A DNA stretch of 64,000 bases from Xylophilus sp. GW821-FHT01B05. Its GTDB lineage: Bacteria > Pseudomonadota > Gammaproteobacteria > Burkholderiales > Burkholderiaceae_C. The notes under the pieces were generated by a model that did no database searches, was not told where the DNA came from, and worked only from the letters and a program-made list of their open reading frames with translations. The position numbers were made by a program, and so were the translations under genes. This document shows, piece by piece, positions 40,838 to 50,002 of this stretch. Position 1 is the stretch's first letter. Each line of letters starts with the position of its first letter. The stretch spans positions 248,001-312,000 of the forward strand of contig CP152408.1 in the NCBI GenBank assembly GCA_038961845.1, written 5' to 3'.

Positions 40838-41455
40838 CTACACCCCATGCTCCCGCAAAAATCTATCCAACTGATGGCTGTTCGACAGCCCCAGCTTGGC
40901 AAACACATGCGCCCGGTGTGTCTCCACCGTGCGCTGCTCCAGCGGTGCCAGCTCTAGCGCTATCTGCTTGTTGGGCTTGCCTTCGGCTACCAGCCGGGCG
41001 ACCTGCATCTCGCGCGGGGTGAGCTTGTCCCATAGGGCTTGCGCGGCTTGCTTGGCCTGGCGGCGGATGGCGATGTCGTCGGCTTTTTGCAGTGCCTTGG
41101 TGATGCTGTCGAGCAGGCGCTCGTCGTGGCAGGGCTTCTCCAGCCAGCCGAAGGCGCCGTTCTGCACGGCCTCGACCGCCATGGGGATGTCGCCGTGGCC
41201 GGATAAAAAGATGACGACCAGCGGGCTGTCTTGTGCGCGCAGCGCGTCGAACACCTGCAGGCCGCTGATGCCGTCCAGGCGCAGGTCCAGGATCACGCAG
41301 CCGGGGCGTTGCAGGTCGGCGCCGGCCAGGAAGGCTTCGCCAGATGCAAAGGCCTGCACCGCGTAGCCGCGCGACAGCAGCAACAGGCCGAGTGAGCGGC
41401 GCACGGCCTCGTCGTCGTCGACGATGCACAGGTGTTTGGCAAGGGCTGCGTTCAC
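40838..41455 (-). CDS. FixJ-family response regulator
   Basis: Two-component response regulator, 205 aa, with a receiver (residues ~7-120; acidic pocket VDDDEAVRR, phospho-acceptor Asp in VILDLRLDG at about 57, FLSGHGDIPMAVEAVQNGA with the conserved switch Ser, EKPCHDERLL with Lys) and a LuxR-type HTH (~140-200: LTPREMQVARLVAEGKPNKQ then IALELAPLEQRTVETHRAHV). It starts at a GTG (41455) that overlaps the histidine-kinase stop (GTGA). The architecture equals DctR/FixJ regulators. A broken duplicate is at 37346-37695. Confidence 0.93.
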   Translation of the reverse strand: MNAALAKHLCIVDDDEAVRRSLGLLLLSRGYAVQAFASGEAFLAGADLQRPGCVILDLRLDGISGLQVFDALRAQDSPLVVIFLSGHGDIPMAVEAVQNGAFGWLEKPCHDERLLDSITKALQKADDIAIRRQAKQAAQALWDKLTPREMQVARLVAEGKPNKQIALELAPLEQRTVETHRAHVFAKLGLSNSHQLDRFLREHGV

Positions 41456-43623
41456 GGTGAAATTTCCAGTTCCAGGGTGAAGACCGTGCCGCCGCCGGCC
41501 CGGTTGGCAAAAGACAGGCGGCCACGGTGGGCCTCGACGATGGTGCGGCAGATGTTCAGGCCCAGGCCCAGCCCGCCGGCCTTGGTGGTGAAGAAGGGCG
41601 CGTAGACCTGCTCGGCCAGCGCCGCATCAATGCCGGTGCCGCGGTCGGCCACGCGCAAGTGCATGCGGCCCTCACACAGCTCGGCCTCGACCTCGACCAC
41701 GCGCTGCTCTGGTGGCGTGGCCTGCATGGCCTGCAGGCTGTTGGACAGCAGGTTGAGCAGCACCTGCTCCAGCAGCACGCGGTCGCCGCGCACGCTGGGC
41801 AGGCTGGCCGGCACGCGCACCACGGCGCGCGCCTGCTGCGCCCGCATCTCGCCGCGCAGCAGGGCCAGCACGTTGGCGACCAGGGCGGCCACGGCGCAGT
41901 CTTCTGCACCAACCGTGCTTTGCCGCACAAAGCCGCGAATGCGCCGCACGATCTCGGCGCTGCGTTGCGCCTGGGCCATGGTCTCGTCGAGGCTGCTGGC
42001 CAGCAGCGCCTGGTTGCCTTGTTCGGCAAAGGCCTTGGCCGCGCTGGCGAAGTTGGTCAGCGCCATCAGCGGCTGGTTCAGCTCATGGGCCAGGGTCGAG
42101 GCCATCTCGCCCAGGCTGGCCAGGCGCTGCGCGTGCTGCAGTTGCTCGTCGTTCTGGCGCTGGCGCAGCTCGGCGCGCTTTTGCTCGGTGATGTCGACCA
42201 CCGAACTCATCCAGCCGCTGTGCTGGCCATCGGCGTCGATCAGCGGCGCGGTGTAGACCATGGTGATCACCTCGCGCCCGTCGCGGTGCCGCAGGCGCGA
42301 CTCAAAGCCCGAGCGCGCGGGCTGGCCGCTGATCATGGCCTGGTAGTGGCGCCAGTGCTCGGTCACGTCGTTGGGGTGCCAGTAGGGGTAGGGCGGCAGC
42401 TTGCCCAGCAGCTCGTCGGCGCCGTAGCCGGTCATGGCGCAGAAGGCCGGGTTGACGTAGATGATGCGGCCCTCGCGGTCACGCGCGCGCATGCCCACCA
42501 GCAGCGAGTCTTCCATCGCCTTGCGAAAGGCGTGGGCCTCGTCCAGCGCGTGGGTGCGCTCGCGCACGCGCAGCTCCAGGTCGCGGCGGGCGTCGCGCTG
42601 CTCGGCAAAGCGGCGCTCGCGCAACTGCCAGTACAGGCCGCCCAGCAGCAGCACGCCGGCGCAGAGCAGGCCCAGCATCCATGCGGCTTCGCGGGCGTGC
42701 TCGACCGCCGTGTAGTCGGCCATCACAGTCAAGGTCCAGCCCAGTTCGGGCAGGGGCTCGTCCAACGCCAGGAAGCGGCGCGGCCGGCCGTCGATGCGCG
42801 TGCGCACCAGGTAGCCGGGGGCGTCTGCGCTGCGCTCTACCGCCCAGGGCAGTTGCGGGAAATCGTGGTGGGCGCCGTATTGCTGGTGGCGCTGCACGGC
42901 GGCCAGGTCGGCGGCGCTGAGCGCGCGCGTGGCCTGGTACATCCAGCCCGGCACCGAGCCCAAAAAGACGATGCCGTGCGCATCGGTCAGCAGCAGCGGG
43001 TCGCGCACAAAGGCCCAGGCCTCTTGCAGCGGGTGCAGGCTGACCTTGGCCGTGACCACGCCCAGCACGGCGCCGCTATCCGCGCGCACCGGTGCCGAAA
43101 GAAACAGCCCCGGCGCGCCGGTGGTCTGGCCCACGCCGTAGAACAGGCCGCTGCGGCCGGCCAGGGCGTCGATCACATAGGGCCGGTTGGCATAGGACTC
43201 GCCCACAAAGCTCTGCGGCGTGGCCCAGTTGCTGGCCGCCAGCGTCAGGCCCTGCAGGTTGCTGAGGTAGAGCGCCTCCGAGCCGGCGCGGCGGTTGACT
43301 TCTTCTATGTACTGGTTGGCGCGCTGGCGCAGGGCGGCGTCCTGCGGGTGGGCCAGCGCGGCCAGCACGTCGGGGTGCTGGCCGGCGATGACGGGCAGGT
43401 AGCTGTACTTGGCGGCGGCGTCGCGCAGGCCCAGCGCGTGCACCTCCATGGCGCGGCGGATCGAGTCGGCCTGCAGGCCGGCCTCGCGCCGCGCGGCCCA
43501 CTGGCCGGCGGCGGCTATCAGCAGCAGCGCTGCCGCGATGGCCGCGGCCCAGGCGCTGCGCGTGCGCCAGCCCATGGAGGCGAGTGGTGATGGCGGTGGC
43601 GGTGCGGACGAGTGAGAGGGCAT
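41452..43623 (-). CDS. Membrane histidine kinase with periplasmic sensor and PAS domain (DctS/DctB-like)
   Basis: Sensor kinase, 723 aa from the ATG at 43623. Order: TM1 (~20-42), a large dCache-like periplasmic domain (~45-310, with YLSNLQGLTLAASNWATPQS and PVRADSGAVLGVVTAKVSLH), TM2 (~318-338), PAS (~370-490: GRIIYVNPAFCAMTGYGADE), HisKA with the phospho-acceptor His in STLAHELNQPLMAL (about 513) and HATPase (LLNLLSNSLQAM N-box, DRGTGID, FFTTKAGGLGLGL). The type is that of DctS/DctB sensors of C4-dicarboxylates. It is translationally coupled to its regulator and lies 40 bp after an NCS2 permease gene. Confidence 0.93.
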   Translation of the reverse strand: MPSHSSAPPPPSPLASMGWRTRSAWAAAIAAALLLIAAAGQWAARREAGLQADSIRRAMEVHALGLRDAAAKYSYLPVIAGQHPDVLAALAHPQDAALRQRANQYIEEVNRRAGSEALYLSNLQGLTLAASNWATPQSFVGESYANRPYVIDALAGRSGLFYGVGQTTGAPGLFLSAPVRADSGAVLGVVTAKVSLHPLQEAWAFVRDPLLLTDAHGIVFLGSVPGWMYQATRALSAADLAAVQRHQQYGAHHDFPQLPWAVERSADAPGYLVRTRIDGRPRRFLALDEPLPELGWTLTVMADYTAVEHAREAAWMLGLLCAGVLLLGGLYWQLRERRFAEQRDARRDLELRVRERTHALDEAHAFRKAMEDSLLVGMRARDREGRIIYVNPAFCAMTGYGADELLGKLPPYPYWHPNDVTEHWRHYQAMISGQPARSGFESRLRHRDGREVITMVYTAPLIDADGQHSGWMSSVVDITEQKRAELRQRQNDEQLQHAQRLASLGEMASTLAHELNQPLMALTNFASAAKAFAEQGNQALLASSLDETMAQAQRSAEIVRRIRGFVRQSTVGAEDCAVAALVANVLALLRGEMRAQQARAVVRVPASLPSVRGDRVLLEQVLLNLLSNSLQAMQATPPEQRVVEVEAELCEGRMHLRVADRGTGIDAALAEQVYAPFFTTKAGGLGLGLNICRTIVEAHRGRLSFANRAGGGTVFTLELEISP

Positions 43624-43663
43624 GGCAAGCCCGCTATTGTCCGTGGCACCGTCAAAGGCGCTG

Positions 43664-44956
43664 TCAGCGGTTCTTCGACCGGCCCAGCAGCGCCCACAGC
43701 AGGATGGCGCCAAAGGTGGCGGTACCGATGCCGCCCAGCGCAAACTGGCCAAAGCGCAAGGTGAAGTCACCCGTGCCCAGCACCAGGGTGATGGCGGCCA
43801 CGATCAGGTTGCGGTTCTGCGAGAAGTCGACCTTGTTGTCGACCCAGATCTTGGCGCCGGCCACGGCAATCAAGCCAAACACCACGATGCTCACGCCGCC
43901 CATCACCGCCAGCGGAATGGCCTGGATCACCGCGCCAAACTTGGGGGAAAAGCCCAGCAGCACGGCGATCAGCGCCGCCACCACAAACACGGCGGTGGAG
44001 TAGATGCGGGTGGCGGCCATCACGCCGATGTTCTCTGCGTAGGTGGTCACGCCGGTGCCGCCGGCTGCGCCCGACACCATGGTGGCCACGCCGTCGCCAA
44101 TGAAGGCGCGGCCGATGTACGGGTCCAGGTTGCGGCCGGTCATGGCGGTGACGGCCTTCAGGTGGCCCAGGTTCTCGGCCACCAGGATGACGGCCACCGG
44201 CGCGATCAGCAGCATGGCGTTGGCGGTGAACACCGGCGTGGTGAAGCTCGGCAGGCCAAACCAGGCGGCAGCGGCCACGCCCGACAGGTCTACCGGCTTG
44301 CCCAGGCCCAGGCCGTTGGTAAGCACGGCGTACAGCACGCTGGCGGCGATAAGGCCGACCAGGATCAAGAGCCGCTGCACCATGCCGCGCGTGAGCACCG
44401 CCACCAGCCCGACGCAGAGAAAGGTCAGCGCCTGCATCCAGGCGTCGAAATTGGTCGGCGCCATGCTCTTTACCGGGATGGATGCCAGGTTGAGCCCGAT
44501 CACCGCCACCACTGCACCGGTCACCACGGGCGGCATGAAGCGCTCGATCCAGCCCGTGCCCACCGCTTGCACCAGCACCCCGATCAGCCCGTAGATGGCG
44601 CCGCAGGCCACGATGCCGCCCAGCGCCACGGCCAGGTTCGGGTTGGGGCCCTGGCCGGCATAGCCGGTGGCGGCGATCACCACGCCGATGAAGGCAAAGC
44701 TCGACCCGAGGTAGCTGGGCACGCGGCCGCGCGTGAGCACGAAGAAGATCAGCGTGCCGATGCCGCTCATCAAAATGGCGATGTTGGGGTTGAAGCCCAT
44801 CAGGATCGGCGCCAGCACGGTCGAGCCAAACATGGCCACCACATGCTGCAGGCCCATGGCGCCGGTCTGCGGCCAGGGCAGGCGCTCGTCAGGCGCCACC
44901 ACGGCGCCTTCGGCGGGAGAAACCTCGCGCCAGCGGGGGAAGAAGGGTTCAGACAC
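43664..44956 (-). CDS. NCS2-family nucleobase permease (uracil/xanthine, UraA/RutG-like)
   Basis: Fourteen-segment NCS2 permease, 430 aa. It starts at a GTG (44956) with a strong AGGAGA ribosome-binding site. The sequence GLQHVVAMFGSTVLAPILMG, then FNPNIAILMSGIGTLIFFV, is typical of UraA; LVAENLGHLKAVTAMTGRNL carries the substrate-binding Glu, and GGTGVTTYAENIGVMAATRI the second conserved Glu. It should import uracil or a related pyrimidine with protons. The histidine kinase gene follows after 40 bp on the same strand, so the three genes may be one operon. Confidence 0.92.
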   Translation of the reverse strand: MSEPFFPRWREVSPAEGAVVAPDERLPWPQTGAMGLQHVVAMFGSTVLAPILMGFNPNIAILMSGIGTLIFFVLTRGRVPSYLGSSFAFIGVVIAATGYAGQGPNPNLAVALGGIVACGAIYGLIGVLVQAVGTGWIERFMPPVVTGAVVAVIGLNLASIPVKSMAPTNFDAWMQALTFLCVGLVAVLTRGMVQRLLILVGLIAASVLYAVLTNGLGLGKPVDLSGVAAAAWFGLPSFTTPVFTANAMLLIAPVAVILVAENLGHLKAVTAMTGRNLDPYIGRAFIGDGVATMVSGAAGGTGVTTYAENIGVMAATRIYSTAVFVVAALIAVLLGFSPKFGAVIQAIPLAVMGGVSIVVFGLIAVAGAKIWVDNKVDFSQNRNLIVAAITLVLGTGDFTLRFGQFALGGIGTATFGAILLWALLGRSKNR

Positions 44957-45049
44957 TGCAGGTCTCCTTGTGTTGTGTGAGCTTGTGAAATGCGCGCAGT
45001 GTAGGGACAACTGGAGTAAGTTCTGCCCCTCGCACTTTGAGAGCATGTG

Positions 45050-46336
45050 ATGCAAGGCAAAAGAAGATGGTGGACCGCGCTGGGCGCCGTGGCGGCGTTG
45101 GTGGTGCTGGGGGCGGCGGCGGTAGCCGCATGGGTGCCATCGGATGCCCAACTGGCGCAGCGTGTGGCTGCCCGCGCCAGCGCAACGCTGGGTGTGCCGG
45201 TGAGCGTGGGCGACCTGCACTGGCGCCTGCTGCCACGGCCGCAACTGGTGCTGGAAAACCTGCGTGCCGATGCCGGCGTGGCCGGCGTGCCGGCCGCCAG
45301 CATTGGGCGGCTGAGCGCTGACCTGGACCTGCCCGCGCTGCTGCAGCGCCGCATCGCCATCGCCCGGCTGCAGCTGGACGACGCCACGCTACCGCAGCCG
45401 CTGCTGTCGGGCCTGAAGCTGCCGCCGCAGGACGCGGCGCCGGCCGGCGTCGGCCCCTTGCAGGTCGCCGGCATACCGATCGAACGCGCCGAGTGGCGCA
45501 ACCTGCGCTGGGTGTCGGTGCCGGGCAAGGCGCTGGCCTATGCGGGCGAGGTGGATTTCGACGCCCACTGGCGCCCGCGCCGTGCCACGCTGGTGCGCAG
45601 CGGCGCGCCCACCGACACCCAGTTGCTGATCACCCGCCAGGGCCAGGACGACCGCTGGCAGCTTGAGCTGCACGCCGGCGGCCGGCGCGAGACCGGCACG
45701 CTGGCGCTGCAGACGCAGGGCAGCGACTACGCCGTCACCGGCAGCCTGGATTTTCAGAACGTGGACCTGGTGCAGTTGCTGGCCGCGTTCGAGCGCGAAT
45801 CCGCCGTGGCCGGCCAGGCCAGCGGCCATGCCGAGCTGGACGCGCGCGGCGCGGATGCCGCCGCGCTGCTGCGCTCGGCGCACACCCGCACCAGCTTCAC
45901 GCTGGCGCCGGCCACGCTGCTCAAGTTCGACCTGGCGGCGGCCGTGAAAAGCGCCGGCATGCACCGTGGCGGCACCACCGCGCTCGACCGCCTCAGCGGC
46001 ATCGTGGAAACGCAAAACGACCGCGCCGGCCTGGTGGTGCGCTACAGCGATCTCAAGGCCCGCTCCGGCGTGCTCAGCGCCACGGGCGACGCCGTGCTGC
46101 AAAGCCGCCGCGTGCAAGGCCATGTGGCGGTGGATTTGGTCAATGGCGTGGTCGGCCTGCCGCTGCAGTTTGGCGGCACGCTGGACGACCCGACGCTGTC
46201 GCTGTCTGCCGCCGCACTGACCGGCGCAGCGGTGGGCACGGCGGTGCTGCCGGGCGTAGGCACGGCGATTGGCGCGCGCGTGGGCGACACCATCCGCCAG
46301 ATCTTCGGCAAGGAGCCGGAGAAGCCGGCGCGCTAA
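45050..46336 (+). CDS. AsmA-like envelope protein
   Basis: Protein of 428 aa with one N-terminal signal-anchor (WWTALGAVAALVVLGAAAVA) followed by an AsmA-type region: TLGVPVSVGDLHWRLLPRPQ, LVLENLRADA and later DLKARSGVLSATGDAVLQS and HVAVDLVNGVVGLPLQFGGT. AsmA relatives span the periplasm and take part in phospholipid or outer-membrane protein homeostasis. It ends in a short Gly/Ala helix (VGTAVLPGVGTAIGARVGDT) and IRQIFGKEPEKPAR, similar to other AsmA C-termini. The ATG at 45050 follows an alternative GTG at 45047. It stands alone. Confidence 0.82.
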   Translation: MQGKRRWWTALGAVAALVVLGAAAVAAWVPSDAQLAQRVAARASATLGVPVSVGDLHWRLLPRPQLVLENLRADAGVAGVPAASIGRLSADLDLPALLQRRIAIARLQLDDATLPQPLLSGLKLPPQDAAPAGVGPLQVAGIPIERAEWRNLRWVSVPGKALAYAGEVDFDAHWRPRRATLVRSGAPTDTQLLITRQGQDDRWQLELHAGGRRETGTLALQTQGSDYAVTGSLDFQNVDLVQLLAAFERESAVAGQASGHAELDARGADAAALLRSAHTRTSFTLAPATLLKFDLAAAVKSAGMHRGGTTALDRLSGIVETQNDRAGLVVRYSDLKARSGVLSATGDAVLQSRRVQGHVAVDLVNGVVGLPLQFGGTLDDPTLSLSAAALTGAAVGTAVLPGVGTAIGARVGDTIRQIFGKEPEKPAR

Positions 46337-46348
46337 GCTGCAGCCGAA

Positions 46349-46410
46349 TGCTATTAAATAGATAGCTAATGGCCCAGGCCACGACTGGGCTAGAGGCCTA
46401 TTTGGCTCAT
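46349..46410. repeat. Dispersed AT-rich repeat family B, copy 4 (inverted)
   Basis: Carries ATTAAATAGATAGCTAATGG and CCCAGGCCACGACTGGGCTA, the reverse complement of the family-B core. It follows the AsmA-like gene and fills part of the 186-bp gap before the acetyltransferase gene. Confidence 0.65.
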
Positions 46411-46522
46411 AAGGCGGTGGCCGCTGTTATCTTGCGGCAGGGCGCCATCTGTGCCTTATGCCGGCGCCGGGCCGTGGGCATCATGGTGGCCTTCACCCTT
46501 TGCACCCAAGGCTGCTGCTTCC

Positions 46523-47137
46523 ATGACCACCCCCTGCACCCTGACCGGGCCGCGCCTTGTCCTGCGCCCCCTGGCCGCCACCGATGGCGATGCGCTGGTG
46601 CGCGCCGCCGCCGACGGCGATCTCTGGACCAGCAAGCTCACCGCCATCCCCTCGGCTGCGACTGTGGCCGACTACCTGCGCATTGCGCTGGACGGCGCGG
46701 CGGCCGGCACGGTGCTGCCCTTTGTGACCACGCTGCGCGCCAGCGGCGAGGTAGTGGGCAGCACCCGCTTCTGGAAGGTCGACCACCGCAACCGCAAGGC
46801 CGAGATCGGCCACACCTGGATCGCGGCCAGCCACCAGCGCAGCTTTGTCAACACCGAGGCCAAGTACCTGATGCTGCGCCACGCCTTCGAGACCTGGGGC
46901 TTGTTGCGGGTGCAGTTGCAGACCGATGCGCTCAACCAGCGCTCGCGCGCCGCCATCCTGCGCCTGGGCGCGACACAAGAGGGCCTGCTGCGCAAGGAGC
47001 GCGTCATGCCCGACGGCCGCCAGCGCGACACCCTGCGCTTCAGCATCATTGATGACGAGTGGCCGCAGGTGAAGGCCCGGCTTGAGGCCCGGCTTCAGGC
47101 CCGCATGCAAACCAACACAGAGCTAACTACGCAATGA
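46523..47137 (+). CDS. GNAT-family N-acetyltransferase (RimJ/RimL-like)
   Basis: Acetyltransferase_3-type GNAT protein, 204 aa from the ATG at 46523. The sequence LTGPRLVLRPLAATDGDALV is the standard start; VGSTRFWKVDHRNRKAEIGH and TWIAASHQRSFVNTEAKYLM surround the acetyl-CoA site, and VQLQTDALNQRSRAAILRLG the C-terminal helix-strand pair. Homologues acetylate amino acids or protein N-termini. It overlaps the RidA gene by 4 bases, so the two are co-translated. Confidence 0.88.
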   Translation: MTTPCTLTGPRLVLRPLAATDGDALVRAAADGDLWTSKLTAIPSAATVADYLRIALDGAAAGTVLPFVTTLRASGEVVGSTRFWKVDHRNRKAEIGHTWIAASHQRSFVNTEAKYLMLRHAFETWGLLRVQLQTDALNQRSRAAILRLGATQEGLLRKERVMPDGRQRDTLRFSIIDDEWPQVKARLEARLQARMQTNTELTTQ

Positions 47138-47628
47138 CCACCCCCACCACCACCTCCACCACCCGACGCCAGCGCTTCGATCACGCCGCAGCTGACCTGG
47201 GCCACAGCTTCGAGGGCGAGATCCGCATCGGCGGCGACTACCGTCCCGTCATCGTGCATGGCGGCCAGGCCCATGTCAGCGGCCAGATCCCGCGCGTGGG
47301 CGACCAGGTCATGGTCACCGGCCGCGCCGGTGCCGACGCCAGCCTGGCCCAGGCCCAGCACGCTGCGCGCATCTGCGCCATGCGCGCGCTGCGGCTGCTG
47401 GAGCAATCACTGGGCAGTCTGGACGCGGTGCAGCAAGTGCTGCAGGTGACGGTCTATGTGCAGGCGGCCGAAGACTTCACCCTGCTGAGCGAGGTGGCCG
47501 ACGCCGCCTCCGGCCTGCTGCAGACGGTGCTGGGGCCGGCCGGCGTGCACGCGCGCACCTCGGTTGGCGTGTACCGGCTGCCCAAGAACGCCACCGTGGA
47601 GGTGAGCCTGGTGGCGGCCACGGCGTGA
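47134..47628 (+). CDS. RidA/YjgF-family protein
   Basis: RidA-family enzyme, 164 aa, with a 20-residue N-terminal extension. RidA hydrolyses reactive 2-aminoacrylate and other enamines/imines. The catalytic Arg is present in ARTSVGVYRLPKNATVEVSL, with the Glu in the same segment. RPVIVHGGQAHVSGQIPRVG is the conserved front. Gly-Gly-Gln-Ala and the QIPR core place it in a RidA subgroup other than the E. coli archetype. Linked to the GNAT gene by an ATGA overlap. Confidence 0.9.
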   Translation: MTTPTTTSTTRRQRFDHAAADLGHSFEGEIRIGGDYRPVIVHGGQAHVSGQIPRVGDQVMVTGRAGADASLAQAQHAARICAMRALRLLEQSLGSLDAVQQVLQVTVYVQAAEDFTLLSEVADAASGLLQTVLGPAGVHARTSVGVYRLPKNATVEVSLVAATA

Positions 47629-47655
47629 AAGCGGGCCGGCCCGGGTCGGCCCTCA

Positions 47656-47727
47656 CCCGTTCGCCCTGAGCCTGTCGAAGGGCTTGGCGATACGTAGCAG
47701 GGCTTCGACAAGCTCAGCCCGAACGGG
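47656..47727. repeat. Dispersed palindromic repeat family A, copy 3
   Basis: Two arms of about 26 bp: CCCGTTCGCCCTGAGCCTGT at the left and CAAGCTCAGCCCGAACGGG at the right, around CGATACGTAGCAGG. It sits between the converging RidA and TonB-receptor genes, as do copies 1 and 2 between their own converging pairs. Confidence 0.85.
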
Positions 47728-47735
47728 GGGGGCTA

Positions 47736-47798
47736 AAAAGTTTAGAGAAATATGCCTTTAGCCCAGGTTCCGCCTGGGCTATTAGCTATCTATTTTGC
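47736..47798. repeat. Dispersed AT-rich repeat family B, copy 5
   Basis: Shares GAGAAATATGCCTTTAGCCC with copy 2 and has the cleanest core, GCCTGGGCTATTAGCTATCT. It touches repeat A copy 3 on one side and the 3' end of the TonB-receptor gene on the other. Confidence 0.8.
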
Positions 47799-47808
47799 AG
47801 TGCGCGCG

Positions 47809-49956
47809 TCAGAACTTCACCTGCACGCCCGCAATCACCTGCCGGCGCAGGCCGGGCAGCGCCGTCAGGTTGTTCCACGACGCCGTGTAGTAGCCCTTGT
47901 CGAACAGGTTGTGGATGTCCAGCGACACGCGGGTGCGCGCGTCTACCTGCCAGTAGCCCATCAGCCGCGCCGTGGTGTAGGCCGGCAGGCGGTAGCTGTC
48001 GGTGTTGTTGCCGCTGCGCTCGCCCACGTGCACCACGCCGCCGCCCAGGCCCCAGCGGCCGCCGCGCGCCAGTGCCGCTTCGCGGATCGCCAGCAGCGCG
48101 CCGCTCACGCGCGGGATGTTGCTCAGGCGCTTGCCCATCAGGTTGGGGTTGTTGTCCTGCGTGACCTTGGCGTCGGTCAGCGCCAGGTTGCCGCTGATGC
48201 GCCAGTGGCTGCCGATGCGGCCGAACACGTCGGTCTCCAGGCCGCGGCTGCGCACCTCGCCGGCGGCGACGCTGTAGAGCGCGTTGGTCGGGCTGGGCGT
48301 GAGCACGTTGTTCTTGCGGATGTCGAACAGCGCCACGGTGGCACCGGTGCGCTGGTCGGCCGATTCCCACTTCATGCCGGCCTCCAGTGCGCGGCCGCGC
48401 TGCGGGTCGAACGGCCTGCCGCCTTCGTCCAGCGCGCCTTCGCCGTCATTGGGCCGGAACGACTTGCCCGCCGACACATAGAACGAGGTCTGCGTGCTGG
48501 CCAGCCAGGTCAGGCCGGCGCGCGGCGACACGGATGACTGGTTCTGCGACACGTCCTGCTGGCCGGGCGCGTTGAGCAGGTTGCTGAAATCCTGGTGGTA
48601 GCGGTCGGCGCGCGCGCCCAGCAGCAGCTTCCAGCGATCCGACAGGTCGATCTGGTCTTGCACGAACAGGCCGGTGCTGCGGCGCTGCTCGCGCACCCGG
48701 TAGCCGGGCAGCAGCGCGGGGCGCGGCTGGCCGTAGACCGGCTGGTAGATGTCGATCGCATAGGGGTTCTGCGCCAGCGACGAGTAGTAGATGTCCATCG
48801 CCATGAACAGCCGCGACGCCTCCACGCCAGCCAGCAGCGTGTGGCCCAGGCCGCCCGCGCGGAACTTGCCCTCGACCTCCAGCTGCGCCGAGGTATCGCG
48901 CGAGGGCAGGCTGCGCCAACTGTCGCGCCGCGTCAGCGTGCGGCCGTCGTCCAGCAGCCGGCCGGTGAGGTCGGCCGCGTTGCCGGAGTACTGCGTTTCG
49001 CGGTAGCTCAGGCCGGCGCGGGTGCGCCAGCCTTCGGCCAGCTCGTGGTCGAGCGTGAACTGGTGCGTGTCGCCGTTGACCCGCATATTGCCCAGGCCGG
49101 GCTCGCCCAGAAAGCGGTCATTGGGCAGCGGGAGCTGGCCATTGACCTGCACCACCCCACGGTCCAGCGGCGTGCTGATGCGGATGAACTCGGCCTCGTA
49201 GTGCAGCACGGTGGAGGGCGCCAGCTTCCAGGTCAGCGCCGGGGCGATCACGTGGCGGCGGTTGTCCACCAGCGGGCTGCGGCTGGTGCCGTCTTCCGAC
49301 ACCAGGTTGAGGCGGTAGGCCAGGCGGTCGTTGATCGGGCCGGTGCTGTCCAGCGTGGCGCGGCGCAGGCCCATGGTGCCGATCTGCAGGCCGGCGCTGT
49401 TGGCGGCGGTGAACTGGGGCTTCTTGGTCACCACGTTGATGGTGCCGCCGGGCTCGCTGCCGCCATACAGCGCGGCCGGCGGGCCTTTGAGGAATTCGAT
49501 GCGCTCTATGGTCGCTGCGTCGCGCTGCGGGCCGTAGCCACGCGAGCCGGGAAAGCCGTTGAGCAGATAGCCCATGTCGCCGCTGCTGAAGCCGCGCACG
49601 GCAAAGTTGTCCCAGGTGCCGCCAAAGTCGTTGAGCCGGCTGATGCCGCTCACGTAGTCCACCGTGTCGGCGAGCTTGGTGGCGCCCAGGTCTTCGATCA
49701 TCTGGCGCGGTATGACCCGCACCGATTGCGGCAACTCGCGCAGCGGCGTGTCGGTGCGGGTGGCGGCGCTGCCGCCCTGCGGTGCGGCGTAGCCGCCGCT
49801 GTCGCTGCGCACCTGCACTTCCGACAAGGTGGCGCCGCCCTCAGCGGCGGTCTGGGCCGTGGCCGGCGCGGCCAGCAGTGCCAGCAAAACACCCGATACG
49901 GGCACGAGGGGAAGGCGCAGGCCAAACGGCAGGCCAGCGCTGGGCAAATAACACAT
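47809..49956 (-). CDS. TonB-dependent siderophore receptor
   Basis: Outer-membrane receptor, 715 aa from the ATG at 49956, with a signal peptide ending at APATAQ. The plug domain contains DTPLRELPQSVRVIPRQMIE, TVDYVSGISRLNDFGGTWDN and GPPAALYGGSEPGGTINVVT, the FhuA/FpvA-type siderophore signatures. The beta-barrel runs to the C-terminal Phe (VIAGVQVKF), required for outer-membrane assembly. There is no signalling domain. A Fur-like box at 50003-50023 lies just upstream. The cognate siderophore cannot be named. Confidence 0.93.
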   Translation of the reverse strand: MCYLPSAGLPFGLRLPLVPVSGVLLALLAAPATAQTAAEGGATLSEVQVRSDSGGYAAPQGGSAATRTDTPLRELPQSVRVIPRQMIEDLGATKLADTVDYVSGISRLNDFGGTWDNFAVRGFSSGDMGYLLNGFPGSRGYGPQRDAATIERIEFLKGPPAALYGGSEPGGTINVVTKKPQFTAANSAGLQIGTMGLRRATLDSTGPINDRLAYRLNLVSEDGTSRSPLVDNRRHVIAPALTWKLAPSTVLHYEAEFIRISTPLDRGVVQVNGQLPLPNDRFLGEPGLGNMRVNGDTHQFTLDHELAEGWRTRAGLSYRETQYSGNAADLTGRLLDDGRTLTRRDSWRSLPSRDTSAQLEVEGKFRAGGLGHTLLAGVEASRLFMAMDIYYSSLAQNPYAIDIYQPVYGQPRPALLPGYRVREQRRSTGLFVQDQIDLSDRWKLLLGARADRYHQDFSNLLNAPGQQDVSQNQSSVSPRAGLTWLASTQTSFYVSAGKSFRPNDGEGALDEGGRPFDPQRGRALEAGMKWESADQRTGATVALFDIRKNNVLTPSPTNALYSVAAGEVRSRGLETDVFGRIGSHWRISGNLALTDAKVTQDNNPNLMGKRLSNIPRVSGALLAIREAALARGGRWGLGGGVVHVGERSGNNTDSYRLPAYTTARLMGYWQVDARTRVSLDIHNLFDKGYYTASWNNLTALPGLRRQVIAGVQVKF

Positions 49957-50002
49957 GAAAGTAAAGAAATGACTACCAACGGTAAGGAGGCGTGATGGTA
50001 AT

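Noticed and set aside
41527..43590. 687-codon plus-strand frame
   Set aside because: Antisense to the histidine kinase, whose domains are all in the correct order on the minus strand.
47656..47798. Possible CRISPR or tandem array from adjacent repeats A and B
   Set aside because: Only one copy of each repeat is present, without regular spacers; both are dispersed intergenic repeats.
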